DNA from: Sordariomycetes sp. S80-01Y
Lineage: Eukaryota; Ascomycota; Sordariomycetes
Assembly (NCBI GenBank): GCA_037042185.1
Contig: JAXQJY010000027.1
Coordinates: 2,418,001 to 2,482,000, forward strand
Direction of reading: 5' to 3'
Length of the DNA: 64,000 nucleotides
The translations under genes and the position numbers were made by a program. Below are positions 51,858-63,600 of this stretch, one piece after another. How positions within the stretch are numbered: position 1 is the first letter of the stretch; every line of letters starts with the position of its first letter. The notes under the pieces are model-generated. The model was not told where the DNA came from and searched no databases. It saw nothing but the letters and a program-made list of their open reading frames with translations.

Positions 51858-53372
51858 ATGCTGTCCAATCTCGTCACAGCCCTCGGCTTTGCTGGCTTGA
51901 CAGCCGCAACGTCCACGCTCTTCCACGGTGCGACCATCGTCGGCTTCAATTCTTCCACCGAGAGCTTCGACGTCATCCGCAATGGCTCGCTCCTCGTCAC
52001 CGACGACAGAATCGCTGCCGTATCATCGAACCCCGATGGTCCCGAGGACGTTCCCTCCAACGTCACGCGTGTAGACGTTTCCAACCAGATCATCACACCC
52101 GGCCTCATCGACACCCACCGCCACCTTTGGCAAACCGCCTTTAAGACCCTGGGCTCCAACACTACTCTTGCCGAGTACTTCTCCCGCTACGGCGAGTTTG
52201 CCTCGGCCTCCTCTTACACCGCTGAGGACGTCTATCTCGGCCAGCTTACGGGTATCTACGAGAGCTTGAGCTCGGGCGTCACCACGGTGCTAGATCATGC
52301 GCACCACACGTGGAGTAACGAGACGGCTTGGGCGGGCTTGAACGCATCTGTTGAGAGCAGGGCCCGTGTGTTCTGGGCTTACACCTTCCACGATATCCCT
52401 ACGCTCAACTACACCATCAAGGATCAGTTTCCCAACTTCAAGGAGATTGCCGAGCAAAAGACGTATGAAGGGACTCCCACCGAACTGGGCATCAGCTTCG
52501 ACTCCTGGGGTCCTGAAGCAGCCCCAGAAACCCAGGATATCGTCGACATGGTCAAGGACTACAACGTCTCCGTCCTCACGACGCACACTCTTATGGGTCC
52601 ATGGGGCATCAGCAACTCCCCCAGCGATCTCGCTGCGTTCAAGATCCTCAACACGTCCGTGCCGGTTGTCTTTTCCCACGCTTCGTTCATCACCGCCACC
52701 GATGCCCAGCTTCTGAGGTCAAGCAACCAGTATCTGAGCATTACACCCGAGTCGGAGATGCACTACGGCCACACCCATCCCCACTCGTACCAGATCCTCG
52801 ACCAGGCAGCTCTGGGTGTTGACACGCATTTCACCTACTCAGCTGATATACTCACGCAGGCCAGGATCTGGTTGCAGACCGTGAGGTATAAGCTCTTCGA
52901 CCAGGTCTTGAGTGGATGGAAGATTGCCACCAAGAACCCGATGAGCGTGAGCCAGGCATTCTACTTGGCCACTCGCTCCGGTGGTCTTGCGCTGAGGAGA
53001 CCCGATCTGGGCGTTATTGAAAAGGGCGCCAAGGCTGACATCGTGATCTGGGACGCCGAGAGCTCGGACAGCATGCTTGGATGGAGTGATCCTGTCGCGG
53101 CTGTCATGCTGCACGCCAATGCTGGTGATGCGCTGCACGTCCTCGTCGACGGAGTCTTCGTCAAGAAGGACGGCAAGTTGACTGACCCGACCTACAAGGA
53201 CATCAGAAAGAGATTTGGCGAGAGCGCGAAGAGGATCCAAGAAAAGTGGTCCGAGATGGAGTATCCCACTTACGAAGGGACGTGGCAGAGTGGTTATGAA
53301 TACCAGGTGCCGAGGATCGCTGACACTCTGAGGGGAGAGGGTGACGGGTACGGTGAAACGTACCTGGCGTAA
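51858..53372 (+). CDS. Secreted amidohydrolase (cytosine deaminase/TrzA-like)
   Basis: An intronless frame encodes 504 residues from ATG 51858 (MLSNLVTALGFAGLTAATS, a signal peptide). The metal-dependent amidohydrolase pattern is present: LLVTDDRIAAV in the N-terminal beta domain; IITPGLIDTHRHLWQT with the HxH pair; VTTVLDHAHHTW; a His in TTHTLMGPWG; and late KGAKADIVIWD, the usual closing of the composite domain. These enzymes remove amino or chloro groups from ring compounds. Here secretion plus many N-x-S/T sites is notable, since most relatives are cytosolic. The loss of the usual final Asp motif cannot be judged by eye. Substrate unknown; a role against plant or soil N-heterocycles would be speculation. 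Confidence 0.85.
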   Translation: MLSNLVTALGFAGLTAATSTLFHGATIVGFNSSTESFDVIRNGSLLVTDDRIAAVSSNPDGPEDVPSNVTRVDVSNQIITPGLIDTHRHLWQTAFKTLGSNTTLAEYFSRYGEFASASSYTAEDVYLGQLTGIYESLSSGVTTVLDHAHHTWSNETAWAGLNASVESRARVFWAYTFHDIPTLNYTIKDQFPNFKEIAEQKTYEGTPTELGISFDSWGPEAAPETQDIVDMVKDYNVSVLTTHTLMGPWGISNSPSDLAAFKILNTSVPVVFSHASFITATDAQLLRSSNQYLSITPESEMHYGHTHPHSYQILDQAALGVDTHFTYSADILTQARIWLQTVRYKLFDQVLSGWKIATKNPMSVSQAFYLATRSGGLALRRPDLGVIEKGAKADIVIWDAESSDSMLGWSDPVAAVMLHANAGDALHVLVDGVFVKKDGKLTDPTYKDIRKRFGESAKRIQEKWSEMEYPTYEGTWQSGYEYQVPRIADTLRGEGDGYGETYLA

Positions 53373-53509
53373 ATCCCAATTTCAACATGACGAGTAGCCG
53401 TTGTGTTCACGTTGGTTGAGCCTCTGAATTCCATGTATTCCACATAGTATACAAATAATACAATATACATCCTCTAATGCTACCGAGTTCTCCCACTTCG
53501 TACAGCTGC

Positions 53510-54681
53510 TTATTCCACACCCCTGAGTCTCTTGCTCTCCTTGTGCCCCGGCAAGTCCTTGAATCCCGTGGTCGGCAACCCTCTCTTCTCCAGCTCCTCC
53601 TCGATGACCTTCCACCGACCAACTTCTGTCTCCTTCTGGATGGTCTTGATCTTGGTGTCCTGCGTCCGGACGTTGCTCAGATCCTCAAACAGGTTCTTGA
53701 GCTCAATCTCCTGCGCCAGCTTCGTTGGTTTGGGTTGCTGGGTCGAGAAGGTGAGGAGGTGCTTGACAGTGGTGCAGGCACCGAGGCGCGCGTCGGGGAT
53801 GTAGTTTCCTGTAAGCTGGAAGAGACGCTTGCGGATCTGTGAAAGGGTTAGCTGATGATTGCCTGCTGTGTGGCATGAATTGAATAACGTACGCCGAACT
53901 TGAGCTCGTCGTCAAGCTTGATCGTCTTCCACACAGGATCCCACTCCGCAACCATCTTAGTCGCGGGCTCATGCTGGCATCCCAAAACCTTCTTCCAAGC
54001 CTTCGGCGCCGTCCTCTTCTCCAAGCTCTTCTCAATTCCCTCTACGATCTCCGAGGCGTTGCTCACAGATCCTACACCGTCGCTGACCTCGATCACCAGG
54101 TTCTCATGGTATTGAGGCGGTGGGGGGTTCCACTTCTGCTTCCCTAGCACCAGATCGCTCAACTTGCCCGCCTCACGCAACGCCAAACACTCTCCCACCG
54201 CTCTGCGCAGATAAACCTCCACCGCAGCGGCAGACTCAGTCTTCTCCTTGGGAGCGAAACCCTTGAATTCGCTGACGTAGCTCCAGTGACCGGGTTGGTC
54301 CCACCATTCCTTCAATGGCGCAGGCTCTACCAGATCGTCCAGCGTCTTTGCAGGCTCGTACATAGGATCGGTCTCGGCCTGTGCCTCCGTAGCAGCTTCC
54401 TTCCTCAGAGGGGGTACGGCGAGAGGAGACGCGGCAATGTATCGTTCGCGCTTCGTCATGCGGCGAGGTTCGGAGGGCTCTTCGATTGTGATCGGAGAAG
54501 AGGACGGAGGAGGTTGAGTGTAGGGATCCTCGGCGCCTGGAGCCTCGCCTTTCCAGAGCTTCTCGCGGACACCGGCTTTAGGGACGGTGGTGCTGAAGGC
54601 GGCACGGAAAGGTGCCGGGCCGCATGAGGCTGACCGAGCGACGGCCCTCAGGCCGCCTTGAAGTCTCGATATTCGCGGCAT
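53510..54681 (-). CDS. MRPL13: Mitochondrial large-subunit ribosomal protein mL50
   Basis: Exons 54681-53893 and 53836-53510 give 371 residues. The 56-nt intron (GTACGT...CAG) joins DDELKFG|IRKRLFQLTG. The start ATG gives MPRISRLQGGLRAVARSASC, a basic mitochondrial presequence, followed by FSTTVPKAGVREKLWKGEAPG, where cleavage is likely. The conserved L50 region contains GFAPKEKTESAAAVEVYLRRAVGECLALREAG, DDELKFG|IRKRLFQLTGNYIPD and DARLGACTTVKHLLTF. The C-terminus is a charged coiled coil (EVGRWKVIEEELEKRG). It works in the mitoribosome near the L7/L12 stalk, so it supports synthesis of respiratory subunits. It shares a 241-bp divergent promoter with the next gene. Confidence 0.9.
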
Positions 54682-54922
54682 GGTGAGGATGTGCAGCCGG
54701 CGATCTGTGAAGCCGATGGGTTGGAAGACGTAGTTCAGGTTCGCGATGGGAACTTTTTCGACGTGAAGCTCGCGACCAATGAGCGAAACGGCCGCGGCCA
54801 AGGTGGGTCGAAATGTGGCTTTCAGGAGGTTGAGCCACAGTTGCGCCACAGCTTCAGCGACGCAACTGCATCGAACATTCCCCGACTACCTAATCAGTGC
54901 CACGTCCAAGACCTTAATCACC
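54682..54922. promoter_or_regulatory. Short bidirectional promoter, mL50 and small membrane protein
   Basis: Only 241 bp separate the ATGs at 54681 (minus) and 54923 (plus), so the two genes must share promoter sequence. Both look constitutively expressed. Confidence 0.55.
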
Positions 54923-55449
54923 ATGGCGCGCATACCACTTCTGTTACTGCTATTGGCGGTGTTTGCAACAGTCGTCTCGGCCGGTAAGCTCGCTCGCTCC
55001 CTTTGCGCCGTGCAGAGCTAATGAGTCCAGGCGCTCCGATCTTCTGCAAATGCACCTGCTTCAAGAACAGCACCATCATCCCCCTCGGCCCAGAACACAA
55101 GCAGTCCGACGACGCGCAAGGGTCCTTTCGTCGATCCGCAACCCTATTTGAGAACCCATTCGGTTCCCCGTCAAGCCGAACAGCATCGACATCATGCTCC
55201 GAATGCACCAAGAACTTCTGTCTTAGCCAGGGCATCGACATCTGCGAAGATGCGGAAGAGGAAGATGTCATGACGCTGTGCTTCCAGAGAGATAGCAATA
55301 AGGACAAAATTATTGTTTGGGGTTTCATTGTCGGGACGGTTGGGCTGCTTGGATGGGCAGCGTTCAAGAAGGTCATGAACTGGAGGCAGGATCGGAGCTT
55401 TGTGAGGCAGGATGTCAACTACGCGGCTGTATCTGCTGGGCAGAGGTAG
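54923..55449 (+). CDS. Conserved small type I membrane protein, Cys-rich lumenal domain
   Basis: Exons 54923-54983 and 55031-55449 give 159 residues. The 47-nt intron (GTAAGC...CAG) falls exactly at the end of the signal peptide (MARIPLLLLLLAVFATVVSA|GAPIFCKCTCF). The lumenal part has paired cysteines (FCKCTCFKNSTIIPL; SCSECTKNFC; IDICEDAEEEDVMTLC), which probably form disulfides. A single transmembrane helix (IIVWGFIVGTVGLLGWAAF) is followed by a short basic tail with a Tyr. This CKCTCF...NSTII pattern looks familiar as an unnamed protein conserved across filamentous ascomycetes. I infer the secretory pathway or plasma membrane; no function is known to me. Confidence 0.82.
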
Positions 55450-55599
55450 CTACGACAAACTGGACTGCGGCGTTCTGGAGCAAATACTCTCGGCATGATG
55501 GTTGACTTGTATTGAAGCTAAGATCACTTTTCCCTTCCCGCATCTCAGTCCCGTTTTGAACGCCTCATATGCACCATGTACGACTATCAGTCAACAGAT

Positions 55600-56836
<1,237 letters not shown>

Positions 56837-58578
56837 TGTGACTGTTGTTATGGAGGAAGCTGGTTGTGTAAGCGTCGACCAGTCAGATGCTCTCTAAAGA
56901 AGCTTAGTAGGTGTCAACAACGGTTGTGTGTAAGTTGGTTGTTGTAAGAGTCAAAGTCGGTGTAGTGACAACGACTATGAAAAGCAGCTCGAAATTGACT
57001 TTCGATATCGGAGCGCGGGGCAGTCACACTTGTGCACTATTTTTCTCAACTCGAACGACAATGAAGATTTTCTTCTTTGACTCAAAGCACATGGAAGACC
57101 GAGAAAGGGCTCATGAGGTAATGGTGGATCTTGTCCGTAACCCACTTTTCGGCTCGATGGATTGATTTATCGCGTCTGCTGCGGTGAGTCAGAAACGTGG
57201 TGCTCGGCCGGTGGGACAATGGATGAGGATCTGGTGCCAGTGCAGGCAGGCGACGGAGCTGGATCGGAGGGTTCTCGGAGGGGCTCCACCGAGGGGCATT
57301 TTTGGTCTAGCAAGATGCCAGGGGACGAGTATACGTAGGCGAGTCAAGCGATTCAAGGTGCACCAGGGTAGGATGAGTGGAAGCAGCGAGCCGATGATGG
57401 GATGGCAACGTTCTCTCTTGTATGAGCGGAAGTGATGTGGAATTAAAGTTCTTGAGGCGCGCTTCCCCAGAATTGGAATCCATTGTGTAGTTACCTCCTA
57501 CGGCACTACGTTGTGCTGTTCACAAAACTTGTACCCTGATGCTATAACACGTATCCGGAAGAAGATTTTAAATCATAACCAACAGAGCAATAGCAAAGAG
57601 ACAACATACCTGAGCTATTCAATGCGTGACCATAGCACTTTTCAAGACCAACACAGAGTTCAGTTCCATGTAGGCTTGGGTTGCATGCATTGGTGCAGGG
57701 TAGGTTGTTCCAGACCTCACCCGTCAGCCAACAGGAGACCGCTCGTTGGGTGTAGTTAGGAGTGTGGATAAAACAATGGCTGCCATCGGACAGAAGCTGC
57801 GTAGCATAGGTGGCAGAGCTCAAAAGTAAGGGCGACGCTGACAGCCAAGTGATAGTAGCTTGTGTCACCTTGTTCCAGAAGTATGTTTTGATTCTTCCTG
57901 TTGCGACCAGGAGGTTCTGCCAGACCCCTGTCAGCTTCACCATAACTAATTCGGCGACAGCGAGGTGACATGTTTTGCTACGATAGGTCGCGTTCTGCCT
58001 TTCCCATCATCACCGGGCTCTTCAGTCTCGACGCGTCTCTCCTTACTTCCCTTCCTGTGCTTCGATCCAAAAATTCTAATATTCTTCGTTTGGCTCGCTA
58101 TTGTTTCTAATCACCTGATCGGCAGACGGTGTGCTCAGGTGCTGGATCATCTGCGCGCTGCTGTCGCACTTCTCCTTCTCTGTTTGGCATTGGCATTGGC
58201 ATCGGCACCGGCACCTTGAGCGCCAGCCCCCTCACCACGCTCACTTATCCGGATCTCTTTCCTTCCTTTTCAACTACATCCCCCATAACGCCACTGGCAA
58301 CTGCTTCTGTGTTCTTTACAAGTCTCGACCCGATTCCTGCGTATTCCCACACCCCGGTCAGCGCGACTCGCCACTGCCACCGCTTCAGCCACTGGCTGTT
58401 CCCCTCACGCCGATACCAGCCCGAATAGTCCAGGTCAGCGCTGCTGCAGCTGGCCTCCCTCGCCTCGTCTCCTGCAACATCATCAGCCCAGACGGTCGAG
58501 CCTCACCATCACCGCCTCGATTCGCTTTATCAATTGTCCAACTACGCTCTTTCTTTGGACGCTCGTTTCGCCGCCACC
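56837..58578. other. 1.7 kb region, promoter of DAHP synthase and long leader of the next gene
   Basis: A minus-strand frame at 57943-57542 starts at a true ATG and encodes 133 residues with eight cysteines, but no signal peptide or family is evident; I give it low weight. The stretch 58120-58578 is pyrimidine-rich and likely the 5' leader of the gene at 58579. Confidence 0.35.
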
Positions 58579-59439
58579 ATGTTCGAGACGCAGCACTACA
58601 TGGAACTCAACCCTGACACCCCGAAGAAGCGGGGCAGAGAGGACGAGCAAGAGTTTCAACCTGGGGCTACCAGCTTCAGCGAGCATCGCAATGTACGCCT
58701 GGAACGTCAGTTTGGGAGGAATTGGTACTGACCATGATAGAAACGACTGCAAAGTCTGCCTGTTAGGACATCGCCTCGCGCCGGCGCCTCCGTCACCCCA
58801 TTAGACGCTTCTCCCGCACAGTTCCGACACTCCCACATCGAAGCACGCACATATATGCCATCCGAGCCTCAGCCCGAGCAAGATACTGAGATGGACATGA
58901 CTGACGCTGGCAACGCAAGTCCGTGTCCTCACCATGCGTCGAATCATTTAGCAGCTTCCCACCTCGAACCGGAGGTCGACCCATCAACAGGCATGAACCG
59001 CATGCCTACGCCCATCCAGCCTAGCTTTGCCGCCCAGGTTAGAGGCCAACAGCACGATTGGGCTGGAAACAATGATAATGTACCACGAACGATGGCATCA
59101 GAGGGTGACTGGCAGAACGTACAAAACAACCGGAGGTTGCCCTCGCCCATCTCTGAGTGCGACGACATGCACGTCAACTTACAACCACCCTCGCCTCATG
59201 GCATGCAGCATCCTAACGCGATGATGGAAGACCGCGCATCGTCACAACCACCAGAGGCTGATGGCGAGTCACCAATGCCGTCCCCCGAGCGCAGAGGGCA
59301 CATGCGGAGCAAGCATACCATCAACTCCTGGACGTGGCAACCCGGCATGAAAAAGAGCTTCAGTATAGGATACAGGGCCGACTGTGACAAGTGCCGAGAC
59401 AAGGTGCCCGGTCACTTCAATCACATTGTTATCTCATAG
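58579..59439 (+). CDS. Conserved fungal protein of unknown function, disordered
   Basis: Exons 58579-58692 and 58741-59439 give 270 residues. The start sits in a perfect vertebrate-style context (GCCGCCACCATG). The 48-nt intron (GTACGC...TAG) joins SEHRN|KRLQSLPVRTSP. Most of the protein is Pro/Ser/Met/Gln-rich and probably disordered. Two ordered patches stand out: the opening MFETQHYMELNPDTPKKRGRE, which includes a possible nuclear signal (KKRGRE), and the C-terminal HTINSWTWQPGMKKSFSIGYRADCDKCRDKVPGHFNHIV, whose Cys/His spacing (CDKC...H...H) suggests a metal-binding knuckle. The C-terminal block reads as the conserved part. I infer a nuclear regulator but know of no characterised homologue. 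Confidence 0.75.
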
Positions 59440-60216
59440 AAGGGACGGACCCAGCTGCTCGACCCCGAAAGGACACCCATTCTCTGGAGCCAGGTCGTGC
59501 GACCGTTGAAGTCAGGAGAAAGCCGTCAAACAGCCGAGGCTTTCAATCTACAGAAGACTCGATTGGACGCGCGGTCTGCGCGCAAGCAATCCTCTTCCTG
59601 CTGTCAACGCCGGAATGGTGACATACATGACGCCTCGCGATGGCTGGACACAATGACTCTAAACGCCGAGTCACTTACTGCAGACCGTATCTTCCTTCAT
59701 AAGACAATACTCACGGGGGAGCAGCCACTCCTCCTGCCCGATTTCGACTCCTGTTATCGCTCGAGCATCTCCGGGCACACCGGCGTTCTGCCTTCGCAAA
59801 GCCCACAACAAGCTCGAAAGCCACTTCACTTTCGCTGAGAATTTACAGTGATGGATGGGGTAGCATGCATGCGTTTTTGGTTCAATGGGGGTTCACTGGA
59901 TTCTTCAGCATTCATTTTCTGTACAATAGACCGCGGTTCCCAAGGAACAAGCGGAGATTACAACGTCCAAGCATGGGTCGTGGGGAAAGACTCAGAAAGG
60001 TCATCGATAGATACCAAACCAGCGATGCATTTTGCTTTCTCAAGCTTGCTTCATGCCAAGATGATGCGCTTCCTATTTGCGACTGCTAGAACAGATGCGT
60101 TCATGATACGTATACAAGACCCAGCCCCGGCGCCTTCTAATGCACTGCCTGATCTACATATGATACAAGTTGTTGGGTGCCCAAGGGAAGGGCGAATTGT
60201 ACAAAATCCAGCACCG
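59440..60216. other. Convergent gap, 3' UTRs, no gene seen
   Basis: About 780 nt between the unknown gene and the COX14-domain gene. The + frame 59848-60279 is not supported by codon character and overlaps the end of the minus-strand gene. Confidence 0.4.
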
Positions 60217-61132
60217 CTACCACGGCCACCAGCCCTTCTTCGATGGTGCTGGTGTGGACGATGCGGTCTCGAGACCTAGGCGATCTAATTGACCCCCTTG
60301 GAGTTGGTTTTGCTTCTCCTGCTCCCACGCCGACTTGGCCTTTCCTTCAAAGTTCCTCACAGGCTCCTGCAGGGCTTCTGGTGCAGCTTTGACGAGCTGA
60401 CTCTCCTCCTTGGCATCCTGCCCTTTCCCCCCGCCGAATAGCCCGCCAATCACCCCTAATATCCCCTTTCCACCCTCCTTCTCATCCCCAGATTTGAAGG
60501 TCTCCTCGAAATGCGTCCTGTGTTCCGGCGCGCCCAGCAGGGGAGGTAGCTTTATTCCCTGCTTCTCGGCCTTTTCGTTCTCGTACTCGACGAGTTCTAT
60601 TTGCTCTTCCGTGGCCGTGCCCTTGAGATAGGCCAGGCGTGCGGTGGCGAGTTCGTCGGCCTCAAGCTTCTTTTGGGCTTCGACCCATTCGGCACGGCGG
60701 GCGCGGTTGTAGCGGAGCATGTCCCATACGGAGTAGATAGATACCACACCAGCCACAGCTTTCCTTCATTAGCCATGGTCTTCGCCAAATTGTACGGTAT
60801 ATCGCCGGGGGATGCCGGGATTAAGGAATGGGGAAAGGCTCACCCGTGAATAATATCACCCCCCCAATCGTGAACCGATGCGCCGCGTCCAGGAACCTCC
60901 TGGTGCCATCGATGACCTTATCCGTCTTACTGACCTGCGCCCGTTGCGCAGCGAGATGGGCCTGCCGCAGCCGTCGGACTCGTTGCTCGGGTGTCTCGCC
61001 GGGGATTCGGCTGGCGGCTTTACTCGCCGCCGAAGGAGAGGCAGAGGATGCGGATTTGGAGGTTGCGTGCGGGATGTTCGAGGTGAAGCGCGTTGCGTCC
61101 TTGACGCTTCGTGGCCCGACTCTTGAGGCCAT
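60217..61132 (-). CDS. Cytochrome oxidase assembly (COX14-domain) protein
   Basis: Exons 61132-60844 and 60758-60217 give 276 residues. The 85-nt intron (GTGAGC...AAG) joins GGVILFT|AVAGVVSIYSVWDM within the single transmembrane segment. The N-terminus (MASRVGPRSVKDATRFTSN..., Ser/Ala/Lys-rich) looks like a mitochondrial presequence. The core DAAHRFTIGGVILFTAVAGVVSIYSV then YNRARRAEW fits the Cox14-type pattern 'D..HR.T..G.......SV......N...R'. After it comes a long charged helix and a Gly-rich loop (GVIGGLFGGGKG) not present in yeast Cox14, as is usual for the larger filamentous-fungal versions. Inferred role: early complex IV assembly or Cox1 translation feedback in the inner membrane. Confidence 0.75.
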
Positions 61133-62726
61133 GACGACGGTTGGCCCTAATTAGGGGATTCGGGCGTGGAGGGGAGGGAAGTGGTGATAGGTGGTCGACG
61201 CGGAGGGCCGGAGATGGTGGTGTCATGAGATTTTTCGGGTGCTGCTGCGCAGAGTGGACTTGGGGGCTGTTTGATTGGCCCGGGGGATGTTCGGTAATGG
61301 GAGCTGGCAGCTACGAGGAGTGGAAAGTCGCGATGCGCGTCGAGACATGAGAACGACAAGGGGTGAGCGTCTTCGAGAATTCGGGACAAGCAAGCCGGGC
61401 AAACAATTCTAGACGAACAAGATGTATTCGGAGAAGTTCTTCATAGCACTTCGCGTTTGATGAGGAACGCCGCCCCCACGAGCCAACCCATCACCATCAC
61501 CTCAATAACACTTCTTAACCAGACCATTGAGAATCATAGTGACAGAGCAGCGAGCTCAGCATATCAGCATATCGAATGGAAGAGACCCTGCTGTTCCGTA
61601 CAAAGCTTAATTCAGTTGTGGCCAGCGCGTGGCCCCAACGAATGTGAACCTCCGATAAACCACCTGCATCTCAAAGCCTCCCCGACACACCCTTCTTGAC
61701 CACGCGCACGGCTCCAGGTGTCCTGTCTAGAATGCACTATTGCGTTCACACTACAGTCTACAGCCTCGTTGGCGTGACTCAGTACAAATTAATGTTTACT
61801 CCAGTCACTTGTGGTTCTAGCCTCAATCACATTCAGACATCTTCTTCATGCCATCACGTCAAGCGACGGTCATAATGAAAAGTTGAGCAAGCAAAAATTA
61901 CGCCTCCCATGGCCCCGAAGGACAATGGAGTCTGGGTCGACACCGCGCTGTGCAATGCAGGCCACCCAGACTGAAGCCCCCGAATCTTGAGCTGGGGACT
62001 TCGAAACAAGGTAAGTATGAAGAAGAAAAGGAAAAGAGAGCAAAAGGCACAGAGACCGGTGATGTTTAAGTAGGGGAGGCATGTGGCCCGTGCGCCATCT
62101 CGTCCTTGAATGATTAGGTCAGCATCTTTGGCGACCAAATTGGATGGCAGGCGCAAGCCCCTAGTAACCTAGGTACTTGAGGCGGATGGACGATTTTGGT
62201 GTAGATGGGAATTCAAAGGCATGATGCTGAAGCTTTTAATTTCAATCGAGAATTGAATGAAGTAAAGACGAACGTGCAAGTAATCGAGACGATAGTTAGT
62301 TCACCCAAACTGACCGTCCAGGACCTCATCATACCTTGGGCAGTATGGTCGACCATAATGGGTGAGACGTATTCTCTCTCTAGAAAAGACAGGGTCGTAT
62401 GGAGCACAAGTGTGTCCCGAAACAATTGCACACATCATCTGGTACTTCTCGAGATCATCCCTCGCGATGCTTTGAGTAAGTCCCATTAAGACTGGGCATT
62501 CGGTGGCTGAGTCAGCGACCCATCGCATCTGCGCCCGCCCGCACGTGACGCGCACAAAATTCCAGTGGAGTCCGCAGTTTGACCCCACCACTGGCGTTGC
62601 GACTTCTGCACCGTAGGGCACAGAAACCCTTCGCTGAAATTGTCTGAGCATCTTCACTCCGCCGAAATTTCCACGCCTCACGACGACCGACTAACCCGAC
62701 AACAGGTGTGATCGCAAACCGGCACA
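61133..62726. promoter_or_regulatory. 1.6 kb divergent region upstream of eL13
   Basis: No supported gene. Minus-strand frames at 62952-62512 and 62681-62301 overlap and have no domain. The last 100 nt before the eL13 ATG carry a CCGACTAACCCGACAACAG stretch that could hold a branch and acceptor, hinting at a 5' UTR intron. Confidence 0.4.
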
Positions 62727-63600
62727 ATGGTACGCCGCCCCCCCGAAACGAGCATTGGATTATTCGAGGCCATGTTGCTGACTCCTCGCAGGCGATCAAG
62801 CACAACCAGAAGATCGTGAAGACCCGTAAGGACCAACCACTCCTCCGCCCGCCGAAGCGACGACTTGCCGAGCAACGACTGACCGCGAGTAGACTTCCGC
62901 AAGGATTGGCAGCGTAGGGTCCGATGCCACTTCGACCAGGTATGCGACGCACGAGAGATTGACGATGTTGGGAACCTTTCTGATCTTCAATAGCCCGGCA
63001 AGAAGAAGTCGAGACGCACAGCGCGTCAGGCTAAGGCTGCCGCCATCGCTCCCCGTCCCCTCGACAAGCTCCGCCCCGTGGTGCGATGCCCGACCATCAA
63101 GTACAACCGCCGTGTCCGTGAGGGCCGTGGTTTCACCCTGGCCGAGCTCAAGGTACGATTCGAACGGTGGCAGGAAATCAAATGACAGGTCTAATTCGAA
63201 ACAGGAGGCCGGTATCCCCCGCCGCTACGCTCCCACCGTCGGCATTGCCGTCGACCCCCGCCGCCAGAACCTCTCCGAGGAGTCTCTCGCCGCCAACGTC
63301 GAGCGCCTCAAGGCCTACAAGGAGCGCCTCATCGTCTTCCCCCGCAAGTCCAACAACCCCAAGAAGGGCGACACCAAGACCAACCCCCGCGAGGTTGAGA
63401 AGGCCACCCTGATCTCCAACGCCCTCCCCATTGCCCCCACCGACCAGGCCATCAAGGAGATCAAGAAGAGCGATATGCCCGCTCCCATCGAGGGCGGCGC
63501 CTACATGAAGCTGCGCTACGTCCGCGCCATCAAGCGCTCGCAGGGCGCCCGGGACAAGCGCGAGAGGGAGAAGGCTGAGGCTGAGACCGCCAAGAAATAA
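62727..63600 (+). CDS. RPL13: 60S ribosomal protein eL13
   Basis: Five coding exons (62727-62729, 62792-62825, 62893-62939, 62994-63152, 63205-63600) give 212 residues. The first coding exon is just ATG, followed at once by a GTACGC donor; the spliced start reads [36 protein letters not shown]. Other family marks are [50 protein letters not shown] and ENV-like [21 protein letters not shown]. The C-terminal basic helix ([20 protein letters not shown]) is typical. eL13 sits on the solvent side of the large subunit near 5.8S/25S rRNA. Codon use is strongly biased to C-ending codons in exon 5, as expected for a highly expressed gene. Introns packed at the 5' end are normal for fungal ribosomal genes. 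Confidence 0.95.

Noticed and set aside
57542-57943. A 133-residue Cys-containing - strand ORF with a true ATG
   Set aside because: No signal peptide, no ordered Cys pattern and AT-rich codons; not enough to call a gene, though RNA-seq could change this.
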